Below, piece by piece: positions 42,721 through 54,117 of a DNA stretch of 64,000 nt. A program made the position numbers and the translations under genes. Numbering within the stretch: the first letter of the stretch is position 1; every line of letters begins with the position of its first letter. The stretch comes from Metellina segmentata (lineage: Eukaryota > Arthropoda > Arachnida > Araneae > Tetragnathidae), in contig OX375872.1 of the NCBI GenBank assembly GCA_947359465.1, positions 2,028,395 to 2,092,394 of the forward strand, in the 5' to 3' direction. The notes beneath the pieces were generated by a model. That model saw only the letters and a list, made by a program, of their open reading frames with translations, did no database searches and was not told the origin of the DNA.

Positions 42721-43080
42721 GCCCCTATTGGAAAAAATTTATCCGGTATAAAAAAAACATACCGGTTTATGGAACACCGGTTCCGGTATGATACTGGTTC
42801 CGGTATGATACTGGTTCCGGTATGATACTGGTTCCGGTATGATACTGGACCCAGTATCATACCGGATCCAGTATCATGGACCCGGTATCATGGAACCAGT
42901 ATCAAACCGGCTTATGAAACACCGGTTCCGGTATGATACGGGATCCAGTATCATACCGGAACCGGTGTTTCATAAGCCGGTATGACACCGGTTCCATGAT
43001 ACTGGGTCTGGTACGATACCGGTTCCAGAATGAAACTGGAACCAGTAACAAACCAGTATCACACTGAAACCAGCATACTA
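42721..43080. repeat. Left arm: CCGGTATG palindromic repeat cluster
   Basis: CCGGTATGATACTGGTT units are repeated in direct orientation (42782-42850) and then inverted. This gives an extensive hairpin potential (for example CATACCGGAACCGGTGTTTC near 42952). Confidence 0.9.
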
Positions 43081-43206
43081 GAATATTGTTTACAGAATTG
43101 CACTGGATTAGATACATTTATGGAGTACAAGATTTATCAAATTAACATAATTAAATCATTCAGTCAAAAATGTGAAACGTCAAATTAAAGAATAAGAGAA
43201 GTGTGT

Positions 43207-43367
43207 TTAATATGTTAAAGGTCTGTGTGATACATTTTTTTTCTGCTGCTTCAACAAATCTATTATTTTGTCAGAAAGTATTTTCCTGACCGCAGCTGTT
43301 GATGAGAGTTCAAAACCTTCCTGCTTCTCCTTTCTCTGGTGTACTGTTAACCAGAATCGCAATCCAT
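43207..43367 (-). CDS. Candidate last exon of an unrecognised gene
   Basis: After an acceptor TTTTCTGTTTCAG, the frame gives 52 residues (GLRFWLTVHQRKEKQEGFEL, later RKILSDKIIDLLKQQKK) and ends with TAA at 43207-43209. The composition is protein-like, charged and helical. The acceptor phase (two leading bases) does not fit the phase-0 donor of the exon at 44717, so at least one more exon would be needed between them. I do not recognise the protein. It could be a fragment carried in the surrounding inverted-repeat element. Confidence 0.45.
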
Positions 43368-44369
43368 CTGAAACAGAAAAAAAAGCATAAAAAATGAGTC
43401 AAATGTTATTTGCCAAATAGATCTGGAAGCATGTAATATGAAGTGCAGAATTTTAGAGGGCTGCATTGAAGTTCAGCAAGAACAGTGTAATAAAACTTTT
43501 CAACCATTTTATCATGCATACTTTTTGAGGCAACACAAAACAGCTTAGTTTTCTGTAACAAGCTAAAAAAGAGTAGGGTATAGAAAATACTTCAGAGATA
43601 CTGGATGATTATCTATTCTGAATCTAATCACAAGATAAAATAACTTAATCTTAAGTTGTAAAATGAAGAAAAGTGTTTTTATAAATATTAATATTTTTTT
43701 GAGTTGGGAATGAATTTTTATAATTTAATAAACATATCACATTTCAACTAAATTATACAAGCTGGAGTGTTACATTTAAAACGCTTTGTTTAAAAACACA
43801 CGATTGAAGAATTGTGTGATTTATTAATTTATTTAACATTCATAGTATGCAGGAATTCAACTGAAAAAAATCACTTGAAATCCAATAATGTGTAGATAAA
43901 GTACAAAAAATTTGAAAACTCTAGTGACGTTGGAAATTCATTACATAAAACTTGTCATTGGAAACTTTAAGTAGATTTTTTTTACATACTACCAAAATAT
44001 TTCCCATATTACAAGCCTTGAGATGTGTGTTCTTAGTATTGCAACCTTTTTTATATTTAAATTATCTGCAATAGTAACAAAAAAATTAACAATTAAACTA
44101 TTGAAAGATAGAGAAAGACCAAAGATATATTTAACATACCATTTGCACTTAGCAATTGATAACAGCTGGGTCTGTAAGCTCATGTTAACTTCTTGAAACT
44201 AATAATTTTTTTTCTTCAGCTGTATATTTTCTTCCTGCTTTAGCTATAAAGATAATTTGTTTTTAAAAGTCATTTTCAATTCTGTACTTTTTATAAAAAT
44301 AATATTAATACGGTAGAACTAAATTTCTATTTGTTGCAAGCAATGTTAAATATAAATATTTGAGGAACA

Positions 44370-44421
44370 GGGAAGTAACGAACAGTGGTTCGGCCTGATA
44401 GCCGAATATTTGTTACATCCC
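44370..44421. repeat. Short hairpin, MITE-like
   Basis: GGGAAGTAACGAACAGTGG then TTCGGCC is followed by its imperfect inverse (AGCCGAATATTTGTTACAT then CCC). The loop is about four bases. Confidence 0.5.
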
Positions 44422-44716
44422 TACAGAGTCGTGAGGCTAAAAATAAGCAGTCGGAAACTTTATCAACCAACATATATTCAGAGGTGATTACTGTTTGACC
44501 ACCAATCTAACATACGATTGAGCATACACAGGGTACCTAAGGATAGAATTACCACATCCCCTCAATATTTCCAAAGGTACATGTATCTTAAATCATCACG
44601 CATGTTGAGAGTGGGGTACAACTAGGTTAAACTGCCAATTTGACTTTTAATGCACCCTTCTGTATCATAAAATGAATATACATATGTATCAAATTAAATG
44701 ATAAATAAAATTTTAC

Positions 44717-44842
44717 CTCGATTTTTCGTCCAGCTTCTTCGTCAACCATAGACTTTTTGGCCTCATCATCCACCGTCATGGCCAGAAGCTCCTCTAACCT
44801 CTTGTAGATAACCTCTCCGTTGTTCAATAAGTTCTTCAGTGT
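44717..44842 (-). CDS. Candidate internal exon of an unrecognised gene
   Basis: Exactly 126 bases (42 codons) lie between an acceptor TTTTTTTAG and a donor GAG|GTAAAA. The frame reads TLKNLLNNGEVIYKRLEELL then AMTVDDEAKK and MVDEEAGRKIE. Only this frame is open and it starts in phase 0, agreeing with the donor of the upstream exon at 44943. It is acidic and helical. The protein is not recognised. Two exons in agreeing phase are unlikely by chance and suggest a real or recently functional gene. Confidence 0.5.
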
Positions 44843-44942
44843 CTAAAAAAATCGAGACAACGAATCACAATGTACCCCAATAAAATAGGGTCATTTGTAA
44901 TCTACTGTTTTAGCTTAAAATACATTAAAACATGTAACTTAC

Positions 44943-44990
44943 CTGCAACGAGAAGAACAACGGCATACCAATAACCAGTTCCTTCACCAT
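44943..44990 (-). CDS. Candidate upstream exon of the same unrecognised gene
   Basis: From an ATG at 44988-44990 the frame MVKELVIGMPLFFSLQ runs in phase 0 to a consensus donor CAG|GTAAGT. The exon may begin further upstream: another open stretch, MFALVQFLVDKVEAIVPVKY, lies at about 45096-45040 on the same strand, separated by stops. The start is therefore uncertain. Confidence 0.4.
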
Positions 44991-45661
44991 TCGGCGAATT
45001 CAAGAAGACTTCATGGGCCCGAGGTAAGTCAATTTCACAATTGACATTTTTTTGCGTACTTTACTGGCACAATTGCCTCAACTTTATCCACTAGAAATTG
45101 AACTAACGCAAACATATCGTTAACTTTAAAAATATATATATATATATATCAACATCAATAAATGTACGCCTCGTGTTGCCATTTACAGAAAAGAAATGCT
45201 CAATAAAGCTACGCTGTATAAAATAATAAATACGCGATGTCTAAAAACATTAAGCCATAGAAAAAGTAAATTACGTTTTTTAACGGAACTGTCATAGAAT
45301 TACATAATTTCACAATTTTTTGAAAAATTAATTAACACAAACGACAAGTATTCAGCCATTCCTTTCCCTAGTTCATTTTACTGCGCATGCGTATGATATC
45401 CTTGTATTACAAGAAAGCCTTGAATCGGTAACAATTTGTTTCTATTTATCGGGAGGGAGATTGACGAAGGGAATTGACGTGAAGAAGGGAAGTGAAGAAA
45501 ATCAAGATCGTTCCAAACAAAAACAAACAAAATATTGTTTAACTGTCGTAACCATAAACCTCAAAGCACCTAACAATCTTAGAATTATTGTTTTTTTTTA
45601 AATTTTTTTGTTATTATTGAAACGCGGCTTCGCCATGAGTGAAAATCAATTATAAATAAAG

Positions 45662-46250
45662 AAAAGGAAAAATTACTTGGAGCCCGACGCTTCCGAGAAA
45701 GAAGTTGGATTGTTTCAATTTGCTTATAAATTAGCAGATCCAAGTTATCCTGAACCTGGTCCAATTGATATCTTACTTGGTGCGGATGTGTGTCCAGAAG
45801 TATTCCTAAATGGCCGCCTCAAAGCACCTAACTGTGCTCTTGTTGTCACACTAGAGAAAATTCGGGAAGATACGTAGTTAAGCTTCCTTTTAAGGATAAC
45901 TTCCACACCTTAGGAAATTCCAGTAACCAAGCAATTAAATGTTTAAAACACATGGAAGGACGCTTTATTACCAATCCACTACTAAAAGAACAGACATTTA
46001 GAGGTCATTTTTTTGGCAGAAGTTGAAATTACATATCAAGCATCTTATTATTCACCTCATCATTGTGTTAGAAAGGAAGGGTTACCAAATTCTAAAGTCC
46101 TTGTTGCATTTGATGGATCCACAAAAACCTACAAAAGATCACCTCTTCTCCAAGGTCATCAGCCATATCGTGTTGCAACCCACGGCCAAGGTCTTCTTGA
46201 GTTGCCGAGAGAGAACAGTACAGAAACTACTTAAGACAACATACTCCTAC
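45662..46250 (+). pseudogene. BEL/Pao retrotransposon pol fragment
   Basis: 45677-45877 reads FAYKLADPSYPEPGPIDILL then GADVCPEVFLNGRLKAPNC, the end of the BEL/Pao protease. 45870-46010 reads VVKLPFKDNFHTLGNSS then NQAIKCLKHMEGRFITNP. 46043-46120 reads YSPHHCVRKEGLPNSKVLVA then FDGSTKT, the start of the BEL/Pao reverse transcriptase. Segments are joined by deletions and frameshifts. The rest of pol is missing. It lies inside the inverted-repeat structure. Confidence 0.8.
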
Positions 46251-48009
46251 AGTACAAGCGTGGATCCAAAGTTTCCATTGTATCCGGAGTATGGGGAGCC
46301 AGTAAAAGTGTCTCTGCGAAGAGCAGTTTATGTTCTGTGCCATCGAGTGGTGCAGTCTTTCTTCACAGTGTGAATTGCAAAAAGAGCTGTTTTATAACAA
46401 CCTTCATTCCAGAAATAATGTCCATCTGAACCTGTTCCACTAAACTCCATCAGTCAGGTGTCCTGTCAGAAGTGCCGCAACTGAGCAACCAGGGCACTCA
46501 ACTTCTAAATTGTCCAACTGCTTCCTAAGAGAATGCAGTCCCCATTCATGGAATTGCATATTCCAGCACAAACCGAATATGATTGCATTGAACAGCTATC
46601 AAACCAGTGACAGTTGACCCGAAAGCTATTGTAGCTTGGAGAACAACCATATCACCAATCTAAACGCCAGACCTCGACTCTTACAAGCATTCTTTCAACA
46701 AGACCAATGAATTATTTCGGCCAGAAATATTATTTAGATTCTTTTAAGAAAATGCATAATCTGTGTAGCTCAATCATGAACTGCAAATCAAATTCGAGGT
46801 CATCTATCTGGATCTCGAGTTAATCTGTCCAGACCATTTTTTGCAGAGTAGCATGGACTCAAATTATATGGTGCTGTGCTGCATCTTATAGCATTATTTT
46901 GTATTTATTTAAACTTTTCGCAATGCCTTTTTTGCATGTCATTTGTGGAAATTGACAAATTGTATTTTGTGTATTCTTTGAAATCTCATTTCAAGGTGGG
47001 TGGAATGATAGATTTTGTAGTGCCTTCTACTAGTCACTGCCAAACTCTTGTAGCGCTAACGGCTATGTTGATATCCCACTTTTGATATCACTAGTATACG
47101 GTTTGTGCGCTACGTTATGAGCCTTACCTTTTTCACCATTTACTATAACTTCAACTCTTAACTATAACTGGTAGTACATTCTCAATGCAATAAATTAATC
47201 TTATTAATTCCTGAGCAGTGCATGTAGTCTGATATGGCTATCAACATTATGTCTAGTTGTTTACGAGGCATAAAATTGAGTGGACAACATAAAATGAGGT
47301 TTAAAATGACAACTTGAAATTAATACCATGCTGGGAATCTGCTTATTTTTAAATGAGATTAAATTAATTGGGGTTGAATGCCAAGAGTTACATGCCAGCA
47401 GAGAAGTTATAAGTAAATTGTTGAAATTTTTTTTTTACGATATGGATATGCAATATGGAAAACGTGTGGAAGCTCACATGGTAGAACAGGTCAAACATGT
47501 TAAAATTAAATTAATTTTTAACTGTTGAATCGGTAACTAATGGTGACGATGATTATTAGGATGTTGATATTTGAAGAATAAATATTTTTGATTAAAAAAT
47601 TGTCATTTTTCTCAAAATGGGATGGATTTCAATCCTCTACTACCTCCTACTTTCACCTAGAATTGTCTGTATTGAAAACTATTTTACCATTTGTTTTTAC
47701 AGTGTCACGTAAAATAGCAGCTAAACAAAGTTCATATCCATTTGTCGATCGCAGGTCATAAGAGACTCATTCGTTTTCAATTTATTACTATATATCTTGT
47801 CTCCAGTTCTGATATTAGCATAAATAGCTTGTTAATTTAAAAAAAAACAGCTAACATTTAAACATGTATAGCTAATTTTACTTTTAAAAATTAGACTGCG
47901 CCTATACTTTATTAGAGGGGCTATTATCTCTTTCCGGATTCATTTCCATACACATATGGTCAATCACACTTATTGTATTACAAGTCTTTAAGTTATTATT
48001 ACAAGTATT
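46251..48009. other. Interior of the inverted-repeat structure, unrecognised
   Basis: 46255-46373 has an open frame with VDPKFPLYPEYGEPVKVSLR then RAVYVLCHRVV that I cannot place. The rest shows no motif. Confidence 0.4.
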
Positions 48010-48382
48010 TAAGCCAGTGTACTGTCTTAAATACTTCCAGTACATTTTCAAACTGGTTTCAAAATTTCCAGTATGTTTGAAAACCGGTATCAAAATTTCC
48101 AGTATGGTTTCATACCGGCTTCAAAATATCCAGTATGTTTGAAAACCGGTATCAAAATTTCCGGTATGGTTTCATACCGGCTTAAAAATTTCCGGTATGA
48201 TTTCATACCGGCTTACAAATTTCTGGTATGGTTTCATACCGGCTTAAAAATTTCCGGTATGGTTTCATACCGGTTTCAAAATTTCCAGTATGGTTTCATA
48301 CCGGCTTCAAGATTTCCGGTATGTTTTTACTGGTTCCGGTATCATTTTGATACTGGTATTTTGAACTTTTTCCAATAGGGGC
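48010..48382. repeat. Right arm: CCGGTATG repeat cluster
   Basis: A 37-40-base unit like CCGGTATGGTTTCATACCGG then CTTAAAAATTT repeats about eight times (48066-48330). Each unit holds a small palindrome. The outer end is the inverse of the left arm terminus. Confidence 0.9.
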
Positions 48383-48829
48383 TGCATCCGAAGGTATTCG
48401 ATGCAGTTAAATGCGAATTTGCAAATATGTGCGAAAAGGTATTTGCCGCCCTACCAAAAGCCCATGGTCTTCTCCATTACATGTGGTAGTAAAAAATTCT
48501 ACAATAAGACCAATAGGCGACAATAAAAATTAGAATTCCAGGACGGTACCGGACAGGTATCCAGGGCCATATTTGCACGATTTTTCACATGTCCTATTTG
48601 GCAAATCAACCTTTTCCAAATTAGACACAATGCGCGTATATTACCAGTCAAAATTTTTCTTTTGCTCCCCTCTCTAGAATTGGAAATGAAAGGCTACAAG
48701 AGAAAAAACGTTCCCCAACTGTTTGAGACTGCAATGACATGCAAATGGCGCTAATTGTCGTTACGCTCACAATTACCGCTTTTTAGGAAACCAACACTGT
48801 CTGTTTGAAAAAAAAAAACGTTTTAGTGA
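48383..48829. other. No recognisable gene
   Basis: Nothing supported is seen in this stretch. Confidence 0.45.
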
Positions 48830-49102
48830 CGTCATCCTAGCAGCCTTGGCCAGCTAGGTCTCCTGATCTATCTCCCATAGAGCACATATAGGGGCGTTAT
48901 GGGAAGGCAATTGCAACCCTCCCGGAATGTTGACCAGTTAGCCCGACAGATGGAGACACCATCCGGGAACTTTTTCAGAGGTGGACCAATGCCTTATTTG
49001 TTAAACTATGAACTTCAGTTGTTCTTAATCGCTTGTTTTTCTATGTATGTTCACCCATTTGTATCGCAACTCCTTGGTACGTCAATTATTTGTTATAGAG
49101 TG
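48830..49102 (+). mobile_element. 3' remnant of a Tc1-like element
   Basis: The frame LGQLGLLIYLP-like / MGRQLQPSRNVDQLARQ and the ending GGPMPYLL match the C-terminal part of the transposase at 26389-27408, with a deletion after ARQMETPS. It ends in the same terminal sequence (TTATTTGTTATAGAGTG) followed by TA (49103-49104). The 5' two thirds are absent. Confidence 0.8.
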
Positions 49103-49104
49103 TA

Positions 49105-50350
49105 GATTCTTTGTGTCTTTATTCCTGTGTGTTAATAGAGACTGCTATGTATGCGTTTTTAAACTGGACCCCCTTATATATCAACATTTTGGACACAATT
49201 TGAAATATTTTGACATCAAAAATACATGGATTCAATAATGATCTCTTTGAAAGGATCCTACTAATCTGATGTTGTCACTACAGGATGGATGATACATAAA
49301 ATTGTCATAGTGCATTATGCAGAATCTTTTTTTTATTAATTTCATTCAAAATAACATGTTTTAGGTGCAATTCGAAAATTTTACCAAGCTTTGATGGATA
49401 TTCCAGTTTGAATATTTCAGACATTTCCTTTAGTGAGCACTTAAGATGATGAGCTTTTTATTTTCAAGCCATTTTCAAAAATCGTAACAACGTCTTTACG
49501 CCCAGGTAACCTAATATCATCTCGTCCACAAAATGATCTAATTTTGTCTGTCTCTAATCAAAAGTGATATTTTTGAATAGTTGCTTATTGAAACATTACA
49601 AATGCTTCATTACGATATAGTGTGCTAGATAAACCTCGTTTTGCTTGGTCATAGTATTTACATTATTGGTCGTTTCTTTATTTCAATTCTCTTTGTTCCT
49701 TTAAACTCTACTTGAAACTTTTTTCTTCTGACTATAAATTCCTTTGTACAGCCATTTTCATTAATGTTTATTCCCTTATCAAACCACTATTCCATAGTAT
49801 TAATGTACTTCTCTTTCTATTCCTCACAATTTCTTTCTTGCTTTAGTTTTCCTCTGCAGCTGCAGTAGGTTCCGTAATATAATTTTTTTATTCCATAAAG
49901 AAAAAACAAGTTTTAATAAAAATAAATCTATTACAAAATCGTTTGAAAATTTTGATATAAAATTAAGAGCTAATGTTCTTTTGTACAACATTTAACCTAA
50001 TGACAGATTCTGTGTGATTGACGTTACAAAATTAAAATGTGTTCTGTCTTTTAGGAAAAGCTTGAATTCGAAAATAAAATTTTTAATTTTAACTTTCATT
50101 GTAGTAAGTACTTTTTTTTATATTTATTTCCGAAATCTAATAATGGCCATCTTTTACAAAATTAGACATAATTTCTTCAACACAAATTGCTCTTTCTATT
50201 AATTGATTAAGCAAAAATACGCATATCTTGATGACAACATTGGGACTCAAAACCACTTGGAGGATTGGAACACTATTTTTTGTGGGGGATTTTTGAGACT
50301 ATAATGTTGGTCCAGTTCATCGGTGCGAAAAAAAAGTCAAAACTAAGTCC
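49105..50350. other. AT-rich stretch without recognisable genes
   Basis: No motif or repeat is recognised. It lies just downstream of the last exon of the cysteine-rich peptide gene. Confidence 0.45.
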
Positions 50351-50351
50351 T

Positions 50352-50362
50352 TTTATTTTATT
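50352..50362 (-). terminator. Polyadenylation signals of the cysteine-rich peptide gene
   Basis: On the minus strand two overlapping AATAAA hexamers lie about 80 bases after the stop codon at 50439-50441, a normal distance for a 3' end. Confidence 0.6.
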
Positions 50363-50438
50363 CGAATTGAACAGCCATTACATCACGGTTTGCTCTCCAA
50401 CGTAGATCCTCAACTTTCATCAACCTCAAAGAGTGCAA

Positions 50439-50569
50439 TCAACTCAATCTCCACATCTGGCAGCAGACTTTACCAGCCGGGCAATCACCATCCCGCGGGA
50501 AGCAACAGCGGTTCACAGGTCTGCATATTCTAGGTGCCAGGCAACCATCCAAAGGAGCATACGCTACAT
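50439..50569 (-). CDS. Last exon of a candidate secreted cysteine-rich (WAP-like) peptide gene
   Basis: An acceptor TTCTTCTTTCAG precedes 50569. The exon then encodes 42 complete codons to a TGA at 50439-50441. Seven cysteines are spaced C-x5-C-x5-CC-x6-C-x5-CC. The middle part (C-x3-D-x-D-C-P-x-G-x2-CC) resembles the core of a WAP four-disulfide domain, but the final CxxxC is missing, so the family is uncertain. The exon starts with two bases that complete a codon, matching the phase-1 donor of the signal-peptide exon at 61375-61429 and giving Asp at the join. AATAAA signals follow. Spider genomes carry many such secreted peptides (venom, haemolymph or antimicrobial); which role applies cannot be told. 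An odd cysteine count may mean a further phase-1 exon in the intron. Confidence 0.65.
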
Positions 50570-50674
50570 CTGAAAGAAGAATACTTTCATTGCAATTTTT
50601 AGATGCTAGAACAAAGTTATCGAAATCCTTATTAAGGAGATAACACGTCATTAAGACAAACGTATTAGATGGAT

Positions 50675-50702
50675 TCATGGACGAGATATCTCGTCGAAAC
50701 CA
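50675..50702. repeat. Dispersed palindrome GACGAGATATCTCGTC, copy 1
   Basis: A perfect 16-base palindrome at 50680-50695, within a longer phrase shared in inverted orientation with 62107-62132 (AGTGGTTTCGACGAGATATC then TCGTCCA). It lies about 110 bases upstream of the acceptor of the last peptide exon, inside the intron. Confidence 0.85.
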
Positions 50703-51339
50703 CTGCAGGGTTAAAAGGTCACTGAAATCGATCGAAAAATGAATTTTTCAGTTGGAGTGTTACAAATGAATTGATACAAATTCTGTGGATAGCAAAAATA
50801 ATTTTTCAGTTACTATCATTTTTGACGGAGTAAGTAATTGATCGTAAGTCTATTCCAAAGTAAGTATAATTTTTTTCACCTGCTTATTTGTTTTCTTCTA
50901 ATTTCGAATTGTTGTTTTTAATTGCTTTACTTGAAAACGTTTTGGATGACCCTTGAAACATTTTGTAAAGTTTCGAGTACAAAAAATTTGTTTTGCAGAA
51001 ACACTTGAACACTTACCAAATCAAGTTAGATGCTTCGATATCTATACAAAATATTGCAGGAATTCAAATTTAAAAAAAACTTTGAAAATTAACGTTTAGG
51101 GGACAATTGTTGCTAATTTATCGAACCTTTTACCACGTTTTGTGCAGTAACTTTTGAGCTCTTGACATTCTGCAGATTTGATAAAATAAAAAATAAAAAG
51201 ATCTCTTTACTTCAGCGTTTCTCAACCTTTCATTATTCGCGGCCCAGTTTTCAATCATAATTTTCATCGCCCCCCCCCCGGATACAATAAAATGTATACA
51301 ACAATAATATATATTGAGTATTTTGATTTCTGTTTTTAA

Positions 51340-51978
51340 GGGGGTCCGGGACACAAAAATCGTCATATTTTCGAATTTTTTCTGAATAATAATTTCTGCT
51401 TAAAATGACGTCTAAATCATGTTTTTATCTTAATTAGAACTAGATATATAATAATTTTTGTGGTGCGTTGTTTTGAAAATCTAACACTCTTGACAGTTGT
51501 TGTCATGGCAACAAGGTCTGTATTTTTTCCAGAATTCCTGTATTCAAATTGCTATAAGTCGAAAACCGATTAAGTTTAAGGGTTGAAATTTGGAATATAT
51601 CTTTTTCAAACATTATACTTTAATTTTGATTCAGCAAATTTGAAACAAATATTTACTTTTAAAAATATGGCTTTCTAAAAAAAAGTACCTTAAAATTTTC
51701 AAAAATTTTCATTTAAATATTTTTTATTTTTTATTAAATTAATGTTTTTTAAATTGCTGAATCAAAAAATTAAAGTTTATAAATTTGTGAATTGTTTACT
51801 GCAAGAATTTTAATAATTGATCAAGAATATTTTGAGTTTTAGCAATTTAAACCATGACCCCCACTTTTTTTCAAAACATTTTAATTTAAAATTTTTAAAA
51901 AACTTTTGGAAAAATTTTGTGTTGTGATTTTGCTTATTAGCTTGTATGTCCTTATTTGCTTATGTGTCCCGGACCCCC
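51340..51978. mobile_element. Nested MITE with TAA target duplication
   Basis: The ends GGGGGTCCGGGACACA and the inverted TGTGTCCCGGACCCCC are perfect inverted repeats of 16 bases. TAA flanks both sides (51337-51339, 51979-51981), which fits the 3-base target preference of PIF/Harbinger. The 639-base interior is very AT-rich and non-coding. It sits within the 5' non-coding part of the hAT element. Confidence 0.85.
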
Positions 51979-52484
51979 TAAAATTATTTTTAACTAACTG
52001 CCAAAACAAGAGTAAAAGCGAGCCAACGTTGGCGAGAAACCACATCTGGTATTTTGCTAAGCGGGCGGTGAACAGATGAAGCGAATGGAAGCGGGGAAAA
52101 TTTAAATATTATATTTGAGATGAAAGTCAAACAAGGAGTTAACGTTAAAAGAATATGAAAGTACAAAAATTCGTTAATGAAAGTTAACCTAGACGGGGTG
52201 AGCTAAATTTAGAAACTGGGAATACTTTTTTTGGAATAATAAAAGAAATAAAACAGAAGCATGGCTAAAGAAAAGAGAAAAAATAAGTAATATGGTTTGT
52301 GGAAGCCGTCTCGAGCATGTGCAGAGCAAATTATTTCTCATATGTAGAAGGAAAATGTTCGATAACGCAAGTTTCAATTCTCATTCGAGTCGATCGCTAT
52401 CAAATCTATCGTATGTTATATATGTTTCCGTGTTAGTTGCAATCACCATTTTAAATATTCACGGCAGCAGATTTATGCAGACCC

Positions 52485-54117
52485 ATGGATAATAATTTTT
52501 TAAGCTGGCGTAAACGAGCATTAGACGATAGTCAAGCATCAACAAGTACACAGACGAGCGTGGTTCCGAAAATAAAATCAAGAAAATATTCTCAAGAATA
52601 CTTAAATTTGGGGGTTACCAGTACTGAAGTAAATGAAGAAAAAAGGCCCCTGTGTATCATTTGCTCAAAAATGTTGGCCGCAGAAAGCATGAAACCTAAT
52701 AAACTTAAACAACATTTGGAAACGCTTCATAGTGAGTACGTCAACAAACCCAGAGAATTCTTCGAATTAAAATTAAAATCATATGAAAAGCAAAAATCAT
52801 TTTTTTAAGAAACTTTGTCTGTGAATAAAAAAGCTTTAATTGCATCCTACAAAGTTTCATATAAAATAGCCAGATGTAAAAAACCTCACACCGTTGGTGA
52901 AGAGCTTATTTTGCCAGCAGCAATTGAGATTGCAGAAACTATGTTTGGAGATAATTTTTCAAAACAATTGCAGTCCATACCTCTTTCAAATGATACTGTT
53001 GCTCGTCGAATTGGTGATATAGTTGAAGATGTACCGTGTCAGCTTTTCTCGAAGTTGCGTGACAAATTGTTTTCAATACAGCTTAATGAAGCAACAGATA
53101 GTAATAAAGATGCTCATTTCATTGCCTATGTTCGATTTTGTGATAATATGTCAGTAGTAGAAGAACTACTTTTCTGCAAACCGATAGAACTCAAAATAAC
53201 AGCGCTCGCATTATTTGCTATATTGAATGATTTTATGAACGAGGCAAACATAGAATGGAAAAATTGCGTCGGAATATGCACCGATAGTGCTCGTTCAATG
53301 TTCGGAAGATTCCACCGGAAGCCAAGAATTTTCGCGATGGTTTATTTGTGATGAAATTGAGCTACTTGGTCGACATATTCGAGAAATTAAATAACTTGAA
53401 TCTTCACATGAAGCTGAAATCGGTGCATATTCCGACGCAATTTTTCCATTCTATGTTTGCCTCGTTCATAAGAAGATTCTTGAATCTTCAACTCCAAGGA
53501 GAGCAAATATACATATGTTGGATACGAGAGATAAAGTTAATGCTTTTTGTAGACAATTGGAATTATGGAACAGAAATTTAAAGCAAAAAAACTTAACAAT
53601 GTTTACAAATGTGAATGATTGTACTAAAATTTACAAGGCTGAAGAAGAACATGTAAAAGTTGTTTTTGTAAGCATTGAAAATCATTTAGCCATGCTGGCA
53701 AAGAATTTTAAAAAGTATTTTCTTGCTGACGACAAACTGATAGCAAGTTATGAGTGGGTTAGGGATCCATTTCATAAGACTCAATTGATGAGGAAGAAAA
53801 ATTCATAGACTTCACGACAAGTGGCGAAACCAAAAGACAATTTAGTAATAAATCACTATTTGAATTTTGGTCAGGAGTAGAGGATTATATATATATTTTT
53901 CTGCACTAAAAACAAGGGCATTTCGCATTCTATTACCATTTTCAACATCCTACCTTTGTGAAACTGGATTTTCTGCTGTGACTTCTTTGAAGACAAAATA
54001 TAGATCTCGGTTAAATATTGAAACAGAACTGAGGGTGGCTATTTCTAATATTAAGCCTTCCTTCGAAAAACATTGCTCGGCAAGACAGGGCCACAAGGAA
54101 GTCACTAATAATAGTTA
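52485..54117 (+). pseudogene. hAT transposase, ZBED5-like, broken
   Basis: The N-terminal part holds a BED-like zinc finger (CIICSKMLAAESMKPNKLKQ then HLETLH: C, C, H, H; 52650-52740). A TAA at 52806 is the only break before the frame continues in phase (SYKVSYKIARCKKPHTVGEE, LILPAA, LSNDTVARRIGDIVEDV). At the first catalytic motif, usually LDESTD, it reads LNEATD. The second, CTDSA, is present near 53278. After 53310 a deletion and several frame changes follow. Pieces around 53515-53808 (LDTRDKVNAFCRQLELWNRN) and the hATC end (LPFSTSYLCETGFSAVTSL, YRSRLNIETELRVAIS; 53930-54117) remain. The protein would move the element; this copy cannot. Confidence 0.88.

Larger units (their letters stand above)
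42721..48382. mobile_element. Foldback-like element with long inverted ends built of CCGGTATG repeats
   Basis: The left end starts GCCCCTATTGGAAAAAATTT then ATCCGGTATA. The right end is its reverse complement (GCCCCTATTGGAAAAAGTTC inverted). Both arms (42721-43080 and 48010-48382) are built of repeated, partly palindromic CCGGTATG / CATACCGG / CCAGTATC motifs that fade inward. About 4.9 kb of unrelated sequence lies between: candidate host exons on the minus strand and a BEL/Pao pol fragment on the plus strand. Long arms of internal repeats resemble Foldback elements, but no target-site duplication is visible, so two opposed copies of one repeat are an alternative. Confidence 0.6.

Noticed and set aside
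44130..44171. A 32-base exon joining the candidate exons at 44717 and 43367
   Set aside because: It has AG and GT borders, but its exit phase would create a stop at the junction with the last exon.
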